Made by a program: the position numbers and the translations under genes | In this document: piece after piece, positions 26,902 through 36,195 of the stretch | Layout: the number at the start of each line of letters is the position of its first letter | Numbering within the stretch: position 1 is the stretch's first letter | Notes under the pieces: model-generated | What the model saw: the letters and a program-made list of their open reading frames with translations, nothing else | Database searches by the model: none | Told to the model about the DNA's origin: nothing | Assembly: GCF_002218045.2 (NCBI RefSeq) | Contig: NZ_AP018685.1 | Coordinates: forward strand, 744,001 to 808,000 | Source: Vibrio rumoiensis | Lineage (GTDB): Bacteria > Pseudomonadota > Gammaproteobacteria > Enterobacterales > Vibrionaceae | Reading direction: 5' to 3' | DNA length: 64,000 bases

Positions 26902-27047
26902 GCGCTACGCTTCTCGCTTCTAGTTGCTAGGAAAAGATTATCCGTGCTCGCTGTTGTTTTCACAGCAACACTTAACACGCCACTCGCAACCTTCTTATTC
27001 ATCTCTCGAGCAACGAGAAGCGAAGCGCCCTCGACACGAGCAACGAA
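26902..27047. repeat. CGAG-rich intergenic repeat, inverted pair
   Basis: Two related tracts face each other between rplS and dapB: GCGCTACGCTTCTCGCTTCT (from 26902) and CGAGCAACGAGAAGCGAAGC (from 27007). The second continues into CGCCCTCGACACGAGCAACGA. They could pair into a long imperfect hairpin with a loop of roughly 75 bases. They share words with the tracts at 20490, 33030 and 49927. Confidence 0.6.
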
Positions 27048-27120
27048 AAAACACTTCTTCCCATTCTTTTCTAAAAACGCTACATTCCAAATAACAAATT
27101 AATCAAAGGAGAGAGACGCA

Positions 27121-27930
27121 ATGGTTCGTATTGCGATTGCAGGCGCAGCAGGTCGAATGGGGCGCAATTTAGTTAAAGCTACCCACCTCAATTCAGATGC
27201 TCAAATTGGTACAGGTTCAGAAAGACCAAGTTCCTCTTTAGTTGGTGTTGATTTAGGTGAACTCATCGGCGAAGGTAAATTTGATGTATCGATAGTGAGT
27301 GATTTAACACAGGTTATTGATCAGTTTGATGTGATTGTTGATTTCACTGCCCCTGTGAGTACGCTTGTGAATATTGAATTGTGCAAACAGCACAACAAAA
27401 AAATCGTCATTGGTACCACTGGATTCTCCGAAGAAGAAAAAGCGCTCATCGACCAAGCTTCTCAAGATATTGCCATTGTGATGGCCCCAAATTATAGCGT
27501 TGGTGTGAACTTGATGTTTAAATTACTTGAAAAAGCAGCCAAGGTTATGGGCGATTATTGTGATATTGAAGTGATCGAGGCGCACCATCGACATAAAGTC
27601 GATGCACCTTCAGGCACTGCCTTGGGAATGGGCGAAGCGATAGCGGGGGCTATGGGCAATAAACTCAGTGATGTTGCCGTTTACGCACGTGAAGGCATCA
27701 CAGGTGAAAGAACCAAAGATGAAATTGGCTTTGCGACGATTCGGGCTGGCGATATTATTGGTGAACATACGGCAATGTTTGCCGATCTTGGTGAGCGTGT
27801 GGAAATAACACATAAAGCCACTGATCGTATGACTTTTGCCAATGGTGCGATCAAGGCTGCGGTTTGGCTAGATCAGCAACCTTCAGGGTTTTATACTATG
27901 CAAGACGTGCTAGGTTTGAATGAGTTGTAA
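27121..27930 (+). CDS. dapB: 4-hydroxy-tetrahydrodipicolinate reductase
   Basis: DapB uses NAD(P)H to make tetrahydrodipicolinate in the lysine/diaminopimelate pathway. The 269-residue protein has the Rossmann GxxGxxG motif (AGAAGRMG, residues 8-15), a GTTGF segment, and the catalytic region EAHHRHKVDAPSGTAL (about residues 153-168). A strong ribosome-binding site (AAAGGAGAG) precedes the ATG. It precedes carAB, with a terminator and a 537-base gap in between. Confidence 0.98.
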   Translation: MVRIAIAGAAGRMGRNLVKATHLNSDAQIGTGSERPSSSLVGVDLGELIGEGKFDVSIVSDLTQVIDQFDVIVDFTAPVSTLVNIELCKQHNKKIVIGTTGFSEEEKALIDQASQDIAIVMAPNYSVGVNLMFKLLEKAAKVMGDYCDIEVIEAHHRHKVDAPSGTALGMGEAIAGAMGNKLSDVAVYAREGITGERTKDEIGFATIRAGDIIGEHTAMFADLGERVEITHKATDRMTFANGAIKAAVWLDQQPSGFYTMQDVLGLNEL

Positions 27931-28022
27931 TTGATGTGCAATCAATGATTCATAAAATATGAAACTGCACTAATATGCATATTTAACAAAATGTATTTTG
28001 TGTAATTACTGCTTTCCTTAAA

Positions 28023-28052
28023 AAGTCGCTCATTTAATGAACGGCTTTTTTT
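28023..28052 (+). terminator. dapB terminator
   Basis: An imperfect hairpin (AGTCG-c-TCATT paired with ATGA-a-CGGCT, about 28023-28045) is followed by a run of Ts. Confidence 0.75.
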
Positions 28053-28342
28053 GTATTTTAAGTGGAATAAAGAAACGATTACGTGAACTTGTTTTGTTGT
28101 TTTTATAGTTGCTCTGTTTTGTTTTTCTGTCCTAACGCTTGAATTTATTGGTTAACCTTTCAGTTTTCATCGTTTTTTTATTACTTAAATTTTTATATAG
28201 GTTAAAGTTTGTTCTTTTTTATTTTATCTGTTTTTATCTGACGAAAAGCCATTTATCAAGGTGCTAGATTGTATTTTTTAAGGGTTTAGTTGGGGATGTG
28301 GTATAAGTTGCACTTTATTGCTGATTTCTTTTTCTAACAGTA

Positions 28343-28371
28343 TTGACACATTTAGCCTCCATCTCTAGAAT
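28343..28371 (+). promoter_or_regulatory. carAB promoter
   Basis: A consensus -35 TTGACA (28343-28348), an optimal 17-base spacer and -10 TAGAAT (28366-28371). The transcript would start near 28378, giving a leader of about 90 bases. A perfect 12-base palindrome CCATAATTATGG (28392-28403) and an arginine-box-like TGCATATTTATTCT (28444-28457, 11 of 14 to the ArgR consensus) lie downstream. E. coli carAB is controlled by ArgR and pyrimidine effectors; ArgR control here is inference. The remaining gap (28053-28342) is AT-rich with nothing else recognised. Confidence 0.75.
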
Positions 28372-28467
28372 AACGCCAATTTACCTAAATTCCATAATTA
28401 TGGTTATTTAGAAAGATAAGAGCGAGAGCTTATACATTTATTTTGCATATTTATTCTGGAGGTTATC

Positions 28468-29607
28468 TTGAGTAATTCCGCACTGTTAGTCCTAGAAGAT
28501 GGGACGGTGTTCCGCGGTCAGTCCATTGGAGCAGATGGGTCCGCCGTTGGAGAAGTTGTTTTTAATACCTCGATGACGGGGTACCAAGAAATCCTCACTG
28601 ATCCTTCTTATTCACAGCAAATCGTTACTCTAACTTATCCCCATATTGGCAATACCGGAACTAACTCAGAAGATGAAGAGTCCTCTTCAATCCATGCTCA
28701 AGGCTTAGTTATCCGTGATCTTCCTCTTATTGCTTCTAATTTCCGCAGCGAACAAACCCTTTCTGAATATCTAAAATCACAAAATATCGTTGGTATCGCT
28801 GATATCGATACACGTAAGTTAACGCGTGTACTCCGTGAAAAAGGTGCACAAAATGGTTGTATCGTTGCTGGCAACAATCTAGATGAAGCATTAGCGCTTG
28901 CGAAAGCCAAAGAATTCCCAGGCCTTAAAGGCATGGACTTGGCAAAAGTGGTCTCGACCAAAGAGTCTTATTCTTGGAAGCAAGGCTCATGGACACTAAC
29001 GGGTGGTTTACCAGAAGCAAAATCTGATGCTGAATTGCCCTATCATGTGGTGGCTTACGACTTCGGTGCGAAACGTAATATTTTGCGCATGCTGGTTGAC
29101 CGTGGTTGTCGCTTAACTGTTGTTCCAGCAGAAACCTCAGCAGAAGAAGTATTAGCGTTAAACCCAGATGGCGTATTTTTATCAAATGGCCCTGGCGATC
29201 CTGAACCTTGTACATACGCGATTGAAGCGACTAAAGCCTTCTTAGATAAAGGATTACCTATCTTTGGTATCTGTCTTGGGCACCAAATTTTGGCCCTAGC
29301 GTCAGGTGCTCAAACCATCAAGATGAAATTTGGTCACCACGGTGCTAACCACCCAGTGAAAGATCTTGATCGCAACGTTGTGATGATTACTTCTCAGAAC
29401 CATGGTTTTGCTGCAGACGAAGCAACATTACCTGACAACTTACGTGCGACGCACAAATCATTATTTGACGGTTCGCTACAAGGTATTCACCGTACCGATA
29501 AGCCGGCATTTAGCTTCCAAGGTCACCCTGAAGCAAGTCCTGGTCCACACGATGCTGCGCCATTGTTTGACCACTTCATTGAATTAATCGAACAACATAA
29601 GAAATAA
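28468..29607 (+). CDS. carA: Carbamoyl-phosphate synthase small subunit
   Basis: The glutaminase subunit releases ammonia from glutamine and channels it to CarB for carbamoyl phosphate, which feeds arginine and pyrimidine synthesis. The 379-residue protein has the N-terminal CPSase domain (SALLVLEDGTVFRG) and a class I amidotransferase domain with the nucleophile Cys269 in GICLGHQI and a later HPEASPGPHD. Start is TTG at 28468 with ribosome-binding site TGGAGG; E. coli carA also starts with TTG. Confidence 0.99.
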   Translation: MSNSALLVLEDGTVFRGQSIGADGSAVGEVVFNTSMTGYQEILTDPSYSQQIVTLTYPHIGNTGTNSEDEESSSIHAQGLVIRDLPLIASNFRSEQTLSEYLKSQNIVGIADIDTRKLTRVLREKGAQNGCIVAGNNLDEALALAKAKEFPGLKGMDLAKVVSTKESYSWKQGSWTLTGGLPEAKSDAELPYHVVAYDFGAKRNILRMLVDRGCRLTVVPAETSAEEVLALNPDGVFLSNGPGDPEPCTYAIEATKAFLDKGLPIFGICLGHQILALASGAQTIKMKFGHHGANHPVKDLDRNVVMITSQNHGFAADEATLPDNLRATHKSLFDGSLQGIHRTDKPAFSFQGHPEASPGPHDAAPLFDHFIELIEQHKK

Positions 29608-29623
29608 TTGGGAGTTGTAGAAA

Positions 29624-32600
29624 ATGCCAAAACGTACTGACATAAAAAGCGTACTGATTTTAGGTGCTGGCCCAATTGTTATCGGTCAGGCTTGTGAATT
29701 TGACTATTCTGGTGCTCAAGCATGTAAAGCACTGCGTGAAGAAGGCTACCGAGTTATTCTTGTTAACTCTAACCCTGCCACCATTATGACCGACCCTGAA
29801 ATGGCCGATGCGACTTATATCGAGCCGATTCACTGGGAAGTAGTTCGTAACATTATTGCGAAAGAGCGTCCAGATGCAGTCCTTCCTACCATGGGGGGGC
29901 AAACGGCTCTGAACTGTGCACTTGAGCTTGAAAAGCACGGTGTACTTGCCGAGTTCGGTGTGGAAATGATTGGTGCGACTGCCGATGCTATCGATAAAGC
30001 AGAAGACCGCTCTCGTTTTGATAAGGCGATGAAATCGATTGGCCTTGAATGCCCACGTGCTGATACGGCAAAAACCATGGAAGAGGCTTATAAAGTGCTC
30101 GATATGGTGGGCTTCCCTTGTATCATTCGTCCTTCGTTTACTATGGGCGGAACCGGTGGTGGTATCGCGTATAATAAAGAAGAATTTGAAGAAATCTGTC
30201 GTCGCGGTTTAGATCTTTCTCCAACCAATGAGCTTCTTATCGATGAATCATTGATTGGTTGGAAAGAGTACGAAATGGAAGTGGTTCGTGATAAAGCGGA
30301 TAACTGCATCATCGTCTGTGCGATTGAAAACTTCGACGCAATGGGCATCCACACCGGTGATTCAATCACCGTTGCACCAGCTCAAACACTAACTGACAAA
30401 GAATACCAATTAATGCGTAACGCTTCTTTAGCGGTATTGCGTGAGATTGGTGTTGAGACTGGTGGTTCAAACGTACAGTTTGGTATTAACCCGAAAGATG
30501 GCCGTATGGTTATCATCGAGATGAACCCACGTGTTTCTCGCTCATCTGCATTAGCTTCTAAAGCAACAGGTTTCCCGATTGCTAAAATTGCAGCAAAACT
30601 TGCGATAGGTTACACCCTTGATGAGTTGATGAATGACATCACTGGTGGCGCAACACCGGCATCATTTGAACCTACCATTGATTATGTTGTAACTAAGATC
30701 CCTCGCTTTAACTTTGAGAAATTTGCTGGTGCGAATGACCGATTAACGACTCAAATGAAGTCGGTTGGTGAAGTGATGGCTATTGGTCGTAACCAACAAG
30801 AATCATTACAAAAAGCATTACGCGGCTTAGAAGTCGGCCGTGATGGTTTTGATGAAATGGTGGATCTTGAAGCACCAGATGCACTGACTAAGATTCGCCA
30901 AGAATTGAAAGAAGCCGGTTGTGACCGTATTTGGTATATTGCTGATGCATTCCGTGCTGGCATGTCGGTTGATGGTGTATTCAACTTAACCAATGTTGAT
31001 CGTTGGTTCCTAGTTCAAATTGAGGAACTAGTGAAACTGGAAGAAGAAGTCAGAGCTGGCGGTTACGCTGGTTTAAACGAAGATGTTCTTCGCAAGATGA
31101 AACGTAAAGGCTTCGGTGATGCACGTTTAGCGAAAATCTTAGGTGTGGCGGAAAGCGAAATTCGCCGCATGCGTGAACAGTTTGATATTCATCCTGTTTA
31201 CAAGCGTGTCGATACTTGTGCTGCTGAGTTTTCTTCAGATACCGCTTACATGTACTCATCTTATGATGAAGAGTGTGAAGCTAACCCATCAGACAGAGAT
31301 AAAATCATAGTATTGGGCGGTGGTCCAAACCGTATAGGTCAAGGTATTGAGTTTGACTACTGTTGTGTTCATGCATCATTAGCATTACGTGAAGACGGTT
31401 ATGAAACCATCATGGTTAACTGTAACCCTGAAACGGTTTCAACAGACTACGACACTTCTGACCGCTTGTATTTTGAACCCGTAACATTGGAAGATGTACT
31501 AGAAATTGTACGCATTGAAAAGCCGAAAGGTGTGATTGTGCAATACGGTGGTCAAACGCCACTTAAGTTGGCACGCGCACTAGAAGCGGCTGGTGTTCCA
31601 ATTATTGGTACTAGCCCGGATGCGATTGACCGCGCGGAAGACCGTGAACGCTTCCAAACCGCTGTTGACCGTTTAGGACTACTACAGCCAGAAAATGCCA
31701 CGGTAACCACAATGGAACAAGCGATTGAAAAATCTCGTGAAATTGGTTACCCACTAGTCGTACGTCCTTCGTATGTACTAGGTGGCCGTGCGATGGAAAT
31801 CGTGTATGACGAACAAGATCTACGCCGTTACTTTAACGAAGCGGTAAGCGTATCGAATGAATCGCCAGTTCTTCTAGACTTATTCTTAGATGATGCGGTT
31901 GAAGTGGATGTTGATGCGATTTGCGATGGTGAGCAAGTGGTGATTGGCGGCATCATGGAACACATCGAACAAGCTGGTGTTCACTCTGGTGACTCCGCAT
32001 GTTCATTGCCGGCTTATACACTAAGCAAAGAAATTCAAGATGTGATGCGCGAGCAAGTTGAAAAGCTAGCGTTTGAGTTAGGCGTACGCGGCTTAATGAA
32101 TACCCAATTTGCGGTTAAAGATGGCAAAGTATACCTAATCGAAGTGAACCCTCGTGCGGCACGTACCGTTCCATTTGTATCGAAAGCAACCGGCGCTCCA
32201 TTAGCGAAGATTGCAGCGCGCGTCATGGCGGGGCAATCTCTAGCATCACAAGGGTTCACCAAAGAAATTATTCCACCTTACTACTCAGTGAAAGAGGTCG
32301 TATTACCGTTTAACAAGTTCCTAGGTGTGGATCCATTGTTAGGCCCTGAAATGCGTTCAACGGGTGAAGTGATGGGGGTAGGCAAAACCTTTGCTCAAGC
32401 CTTTGCTAAAGCTGAACTGGGGATCGGTAATGTTTATCCTGAAGGTGGTCGTGCACTGCTTTCTGTTCGTAAAGAAGATAAAGAACGTGTCGTTGAATTG
32501 GCCTCTCAGTTAATCAAACTGGGCTACCAGCTAGATGCAACGCACGGCACAGCAGTTGTGTTAGGCGAGGCGGGCATTAACCCACGCTTAGTGAACAAGG

Positions 32601-32854
32601 TTCATGAAGGTCGTCCTCATATTCTTGACCGTATCAAGAACAATGAATACACCTACATTGTAAACACGGCTGCAGGTCGTCAAGCAATTGAAGACTCTAA
32701 AGTACTACGTCGCGGCGCACTACAAGAAAAAGTGAACTATACGACGACGCTTAATGCGGCTTTCGCGAGTTGCATGGCACACAAAGAAGATAACCGTTCT
32801 GATGTCAGTTCTGTTCAAGAGCTACATGCGAAGGTAAAAGCTTCACTGGCTTAA
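29624..32854 (+). CDS. carB: Carbamoyl-phosphate synthase large subunit
   Basis: CarB makes carbamoyl phosphate from bicarbonate, two ATP and ammonia supplied by CarA. The 1076-residue protein is two homologous halves, each with a preATP-grasp and ATP-grasp domain (LILGAGPIVIGQACEFDYSG in the first; VLGGGPNRIGQGIEFDYCC in the second), and a C-terminal MGS-like allosteric domain (from about residue 935) that binds ornithine and UMP in relatives. It lies 16 bases after carA. Confidence 0.99.
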   Translation: MPKRTDIKSVLILGAGPIVIGQACEFDYSGAQACKALREEGYRVILVNSNPATIMTDPEMADATYIEPIHWEVVRNIIAKERPDAVLPTMGGQTALNCALELEKHGVLAEFGVEMIGATADAIDKAEDRSRFDKAMKSIGLECPRADTAKTMEEAYKVLDMVGFPCIIRPSFTMGGTGGGIAYNKEEFEEICRRGLDLSPTNELLIDESLIGWKEYEMEVVRDKADNCIIVCAIENFDAMGIHTGDSITVAPAQTLTDKEYQLMRNASLAVLREIGVETGGSNVQFGINPKDGRMVIIEMNPRVSRSSALASKATGFPIAKIAAKLAIGYTLDELMNDITGGATPASFEPTIDYVVTKIPRFNFEKFAGANDRLTTQMKSVGEVMAIGRNQQESLQKALRGLEVGRDGFDEMVDLEAPDALTKIRQELKEAGCDRIWYIADAFRAGMSVDGVFNLTNVDRWFLVQIEELVKLEEEVRAGGYAGLNEDVLRKMKRKGFGDARLAKILGVAESEIRRMREQFDIHPVYKRVDTCAAEFSSDTAYMYSSYDEECEANPSDRDKIIVLGGGPNRIGQGIEFDYCCVHASLALREDGYETIMVNCNPETVSTDYDTSDRLYFEPVTLEDVLEIVRIEKPKGVIVQYGGQTPLKLARALEAAGVPIIGTSPDAIDRAEDRERFQTAVDRLGLLQPENATVTTMEQAIEKSREIGYPLVVRPSYVLGGRAMEIVYDEQDLRRYFNEAVSVSNESPVLLDLFLDDAVEVDVDAICDGEQVVIGGIMEHIEQAGVHSGDSACSLPAYTLSKEIQDVMREQVEKLAFELGVRGLMNTQFAVKDGKVYLIEVNPRAARTVPFVSKATGAPLAKIAARVMAGQSLASQGFTKEIIPPYYSVKEVVLPFNKFLGVDPLLGPEMRSTGEVMGVGKTFAQAFAKAELGIGNVYPEGGRALLSVRKEDKERVVELASQLIKLGYQLDATHGTAVVLGEAGINPRLVNKVHEGRPHILDRIKNNEYTYIVNTAAGRQAIEDSKVLRRGALQEKVNYTTTLNAAFASCMAHKEDNRSDVSSVQELHAKVKASLA

Positions 32855-32882
32855 TCGGTTTTCGATAAGCAAGTAAAAAATA

Positions 32883-32918
32883 AACCCACTTTAGTTTCGG
32901 CTAAAGTGGGTTGTTTTT
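32883..32918. terminator. Terminator between carB and dacB
   Basis: A 12-bp perfect stem (AACCCACTTTAG at 32883-32894, CTAAAGTGGGTT at 32901-32912) is followed by GTTTTT on the plus strand and preceded by an A run, so it may also act on the convergent minus-strand transcript. Confidence 0.88.
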
Positions 32919-33029
32919 ATTCACGTCTCTCGGGTTTCGAGAGCTTAATGAAGAAAGTTCGAAAGATTAAATAAATATTATTGATGTAGCATGCAATGAT
33001 TTTTAAATTACTGACGAAACACGTAATAT

Positions 33030-33065
33030 CGAGTCACGAGAAGCGCCCGATTTACGAGTCTCGTG
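33030..33065. repeat. CGAG-rich intergenic repeat, copy 3
   Basis: CGAGTCACGAGAAGCGCCCG followed by ATTTACGAGTCTCGTG lies between convergent carB and dacB. It shares the word CGAG-AAGCGCCCGA and the trailing ACGAG with the tracts at 20490 and 50021. A smaller CTCTCG/CGAGAG hairpin is nearby at 32927-32943. Confidence 0.6.
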
Positions 33066-33067
33066 AT

Positions 33068-34486
33068 TTATTCCTTCGTCGCCTTTATCAAATTCTGATA
33101 AAACGCTTGTTCAAATTGCGTCAGTGGCGGAATTGTGCTGGTGTTGTTCTGCGGGTGATAATCCGTCACTAATTGCACAAACATAGTGGTTGGTTCACCT
33201 TTATTGTTGAGTACAAAACCTGCCATGTTATGTGTGGCAAATAAAGAGCCACTTTTCGCGACTATATTGCCTTTTATTGGATCTTTTCTCATGCTAGAGC
33301 GGTATTTTAATGTGCCATCTATTCCTGCGGTGGGCATTAAGCGAATGAAATCCAGTTTATGATCATTGGCTTTAATGAATTTTAATACCGAATACAGTTG
33401 ATTTGGAGTAACGCGGTTGTTACGAGAAAGCCCTGATCCATCTTCTAAAACCGCATTAGATAGGTCAACTTTGGCTTGTTTCTTTAAAATTTGTTTAATG
33501 GCTTCTGTACCGTTGGCAAAGGAGCCTGCTTGATTAAAGTAATGCTCCCCCAAAGTTTTCGTTAGGTTGTTAGCGTAGAGATTATCGGAGTCTTTTAGCA
33601 TGTGCTCCAGTAAAACTGGTAATGACACAGACTGATGCTTAGCCAGTACCTTTGTATTCTTGGCCAGTTCTTTGGTAGTGACCGCCGTCGCTAACTTAAT
33701 GCTGCCTTTTAGCTTTATACCTTGCTCGTCTAAAATTTGATGCAGAGTTGCCGAGGCGTATAAAAATGAGTTTTGTATAGCAAAGTTAAGCGGTAATGGT
33801 TGATCGCGTTTCACTAAACAGCCCGATAAACGGTAATGGTTAGCCTGAGTGGTCGTCAGTTCTAAATCACAATATTGTTGCTTTTGTTGTTTACGTGTAA
33901 TCGCCTCTGCACTAGTACTGACATTGACTGGTTGGTGCGGGGGGGTAAACACACGAGTACTGCCATCTGCATTGGTATAAATGGATGCCATCACACAGTT
34001 GCCATTTAAGGTTATCGCACTCGATGGGGTGCTATAACAAACCCCAAGAATATCCCACGGCCAGCCAACGGCTTTTTCATAGCCAGTAAAAGCACTGTTA
34101 TCTAGAATAAGATCGCCGTCAATCGTTGAGATATTGGTACTTTTTAGCAGTTGGCTAATATCGTCAGATGTTAAGCTCGGATCACCAGAAAAGCGTATGA
34201 CTAGATCTTTACCGTTTTGCTCTAATTGTGTGGTGTAGCGAAAATCATCCCCCAGTTCTATTTTAGCGGCCAGTGCGGTCATTAGCTTTAATGTACTCGC
34301 TGGTGGAAAAAACTGATCATTGTTCTGATAAAGCAGTGTAGAGCTCGGAGACTTAGCTATTAACCCGACTCGAGTGCCTGCAGGTAAAATATCACTACTT
34401 GGAAAATGTGGTTTGATGGGGGCTGAGTAGCTTGATAAAGAAAATAGAGAAGATGCTAGTAAAGCAATTGCAGACGACAAGCGCAT
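33068..34486 (-). CDS. dacB: D-alanyl-D-alanine carboxypeptidase/endopeptidase (PBP4)
   Basis: This periplasmic class C penicillin-binding protein trims peptidoglycan side chains and cleaves cross-links. The 472-residue protein has a signal peptide (about 21 residues) and the three active-site motifs: S64-T-L-K67, S300-D-N302 and K411-S-G413 (the KTG position). A large insertion between the first two motifs is typical of PBP4. The upstream porin gene is on the same strand but ends at its own terminator. The carB-dacB gap holds a terminator and a CGAG repeat. Confidence 0.96.
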   Translation of the reverse strand: MRLSSAIALLASSLFSLSSYSAPIKPHFPSSDILPAGTRVGLIAKSPSSTLLYQNNDQFFPPASTLKLMTALAAKIELGDDFRYTTQLEQNGKDLVIRFSGDPSLTSDDISQLLKSTNISTIDGDLILDNSAFTGYEKAVGWPWDILGVCYSTPSSAITLNGNCVMASIYTNADGSTRVFTPPHQPVNVSTSAEAITRKQQKQQYCDLELTTTQANHYRLSGCLVKRDQPLPLNFAIQNSFLYASATLHQILDEQGIKLKGSIKLATAVTTKELAKNTKVLAKHQSVSLPVLLEHMLKDSDNLYANNLTKTLGEHYFNQAGSFANGTEAIKQILKKQAKVDLSNAVLEDGSGLSRNNRVTPNQLYSVLKFIKANDHKLDFIRLMPTAGIDGTLKYRSSMRKDPIKGNIVAKSGSLFATHNMAGFVLNNKGEPTTMFVQLVTDYHPQNNTSTIPPLTQFEQAFYQNLIKATKE

Positions 34487-34526
34487 GAGTTCAATCCATG
34501 ATGTGGAGGTGTGGTGAGTATAAACA

Positions 34527-34556
34527 AAAACGCCTACTAAAATAAGTAGGCGTTTT
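34527..34556 (-). terminator. Porin gene terminator
   Basis: A 12-bp stem (AAAACGCCTACT at 34527-34538, AGTAGGCGTTTT at 34545-34556) with a 6-base loop ends in a run of Ts on the minus strand. It lies between the porin gene and dacB. Confidence 0.9.
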
Positions 34557-34588
34557 AAATTCTAACTAACCTCTAAAGAGGCGCTAGA

Positions 34589-35641
34589 TTAGAATGCGTA
34601 ACGTAGGCCAATTTGGATTTGATCGTCAGTTTGTGCGTCAGACGCTGCATCACTATCAGAAAGCAAGTTGATCATATATGCGCCGTAAACTGTTGCATGA
34701 TCACCAAAGTAACGAGCATATTCAAGACCAATATTGTTCATGTTTAGGTTTTTTTGCGTATCTGTATCGTAGTAGTTATAAGTTAGGTTTACGTTGTTAT
34801 CACCAAAGGTGTAACCTGCGTAAGCATCAGCTGCATTGAAGTCATCTTCATCATTTTCAGTTGAAGAAACTTTACCACCTTCATACGTTGCAGCTAACCA
34901 TAAACCATCATTTACGTATTTAACAGCAGCTGTGTAGGTTTGGTTTTTGCCTGTATCATCAGAAGTAAGAATATTACCATTACTGCCTTTTATGATATTG
35001 GCATTACCATCTGCAGCAGCCCAACCCGCACCAATTTCTAGAGCGTCAGTTAGTTTGTAAGCCGCGATGATACCGTAGCCATTGTTATCAGAAGCAACCG
35101 CACCATCAGCATCAGAGTTACCTTGGATGTGAGCCTGAACTGTTAAACGGTCAACTGATAAAGCATAACGTAAAACATTATCAGCTCGGTCAGCCGTTGC
35201 TGCACTGTATTCATTGATGCTGCCAGAGAAGTTTTCTGCAACATCGGTGAAGTTTGTTAGGTAAGTAAATGAGGTATCTTGGTGACCATAGTAAAGGTCG
35301 CCATAAGTAGTTTGGATACCTGCGAATAGGTAACGAGTGTTGATATCAGTATCATCACCCCCAGTTGCTTTATCCGATAATTCGTATTCAGTAAAGCCAT
35401 AGAAAGACAAATCATCATTGTATTTTTGAATGCCTTCGATATTAAGACGTACACGTGAAGCGTCTTTATATGTATTGTCGTTAGCATTTTGATCTTTATT
35501 AGCATCAGAGAAGTTAGCACGAACTTCTACACGGCCACCCATGTTTAAAGTTGAAGTGTCGTCTTTATAAATAGTTGCTGCTGAAGCTGCTGTTGATACT
35601 GAAGCAGCGGCCACTGCTAGAGCAAGAAGTTTTTTATTCAT
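34589..35641 (-). CDS. ompU: Outer-membrane porin, OmpU-like
   Basis: A general diffusion porin of the Gram-negative trimeric beta-barrel type. The 350-residue precursor has a clear signal peptide (MNKKLLALAV..., cleaved after Ala21) and alternating amphipathic strands. It begins RVEVRANFSD-like after the leader and ends with the aromatic C-terminal signal GLRYAF needed for BAM insertion. The dacB-porin-greA order is that of ompU in V. cholerae, which supports the symbol. In V. cholerae ompU is ToxR-activated; control here is not shown. ATG at 35641 follows an AGGAT ribosome-binding site. Confidence 0.88.
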   Translation of the reverse strand: MNKKLLALAVAAASVSTAASAATIYKDDTSTLNMGGRVEVRANFSDANKDQNANDNTYKDASRVRLNIEGIQKYNDDLSFYGFTEYELSDKATGGDDTDINTRYLFAGIQTTYGDLYYGHQDTSFTYLTNFTDVAENFSGSINEYSAATADRADNVLRYALSVDRLTVQAHIQGNSDADGAVASDNNGYGIIAAYKLTDALEIGAGWAAADGNANIIKGSNGNILTSDDTGKNQTYTAAVKYVNDGLWLAATYEGGKVSSTENDEDDFNAADAYAGYTFGDNNVNLTYNYYDTDTQKNLNMNNIGLEYARYFGDHATVYGAYMINLLSDSDAASDAQTDDQIQIGLRYAF

Positions 35642-35710
35642 TGTATTAATCCTAAACTGAGTTACTTTTCCATGAATGAAGGAGTAGTTCGCTACTCTCT
35701 ATTGATGTTG

Positions 35711-35741
35711 CTATGCACAACTTTGCATAGTAACCACTATA
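35711..35741 (-). promoter_or_regulatory. Candidate porin promoter and 5' stem-loop
   Basis: On the minus strand a -10-like TATAGT lies at 35741-35736 without a good -35, as expected of an activated promoter. The transcript would start near 35729, right at a 7-bp perfect inverted repeat (CTATGCA 35730-35724, TGCATAG 35717-35711). The long mRNA leader (about 88 bases) would therefore begin with a stem-loop. Confidence 0.45.
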
Positions 35742-36065
35742 ATTTAGCCAAAATACATAAGCTTGCATATAGTCCGTGTGGTGAACTTTGTACTCTGAAA
35801 GTTCCCTAGCGCGATAGTTAAATGATATAAAAATAACTAAATCAATTTTTTTTAAGTGTGGTTTTAGATTTTTATTTTGTTATTTTAACCTTTAATCAGT
35901 GACTTATGGTTTTGTTGGTTTTTTTGTGATCTTGGTCTTGTTTTTGTTTTTTTTAGACTTTTGCCGCGAAAGTTGTACAAATTACTTGTTTTTTAGAAAT
36001 GATTATTTTTTTGTAAAATAGCTATATTTTCAATGAAATGTGATGCGTGTCTTACTTTTATGGTG
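35742..36065. other. Long AT-rich region between porin and greA leader
   Basis: No gene is seen. The plus strand contains several T tracts between about 35868 and 36016, i.e. A tracts upstream of the porin gene, the sort of curved DNA often bound by H-NS or ToxR-type regulators. I cannot assign a specific site. Confidence 0.4.
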
Positions 36066-36115
36066 ACTCAACAAGCAAGTTTAATTACACTGAGGAAACA
36101 AGTTATCTTAATGTC

Positions 36116-36149
36116 ACCCACTCAGCACTTTTGTTGAGTGGGGTTTTAT
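36116..36149 (+). terminator. Leader terminator (possible attenuator) upstream of greA
   Basis: ACCCACTCA (36116-36124) pairs with TGAGTGGGGT (36135-36144), followed by TTTATT. It stands only about 50 bases before the greA ATG, so it would end a short leader RNA. An upstream segment ACTCAACAA (36066-36074) is perfectly complementary to TTGTTGAGT (36131-36139), which overlaps the 3' arm; the two folds exclude each other. E. coli greA also has a terminator-ended leader RNA (GraL). Confidence 0.6.
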
Positions 36150-36195
36150 TGTCCGAAATTCGCTCTTTGGAGTTGAAGTTGGAGTGAGGTTTGAA

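Noticed and set aside
35742..36000. ToxR-like TNAAA direct repeats upstream of the porin gene.
   Set aside because: In such AT-rich sequence the words are frequent, and the spacing I could find (six instead of five) does not fit.
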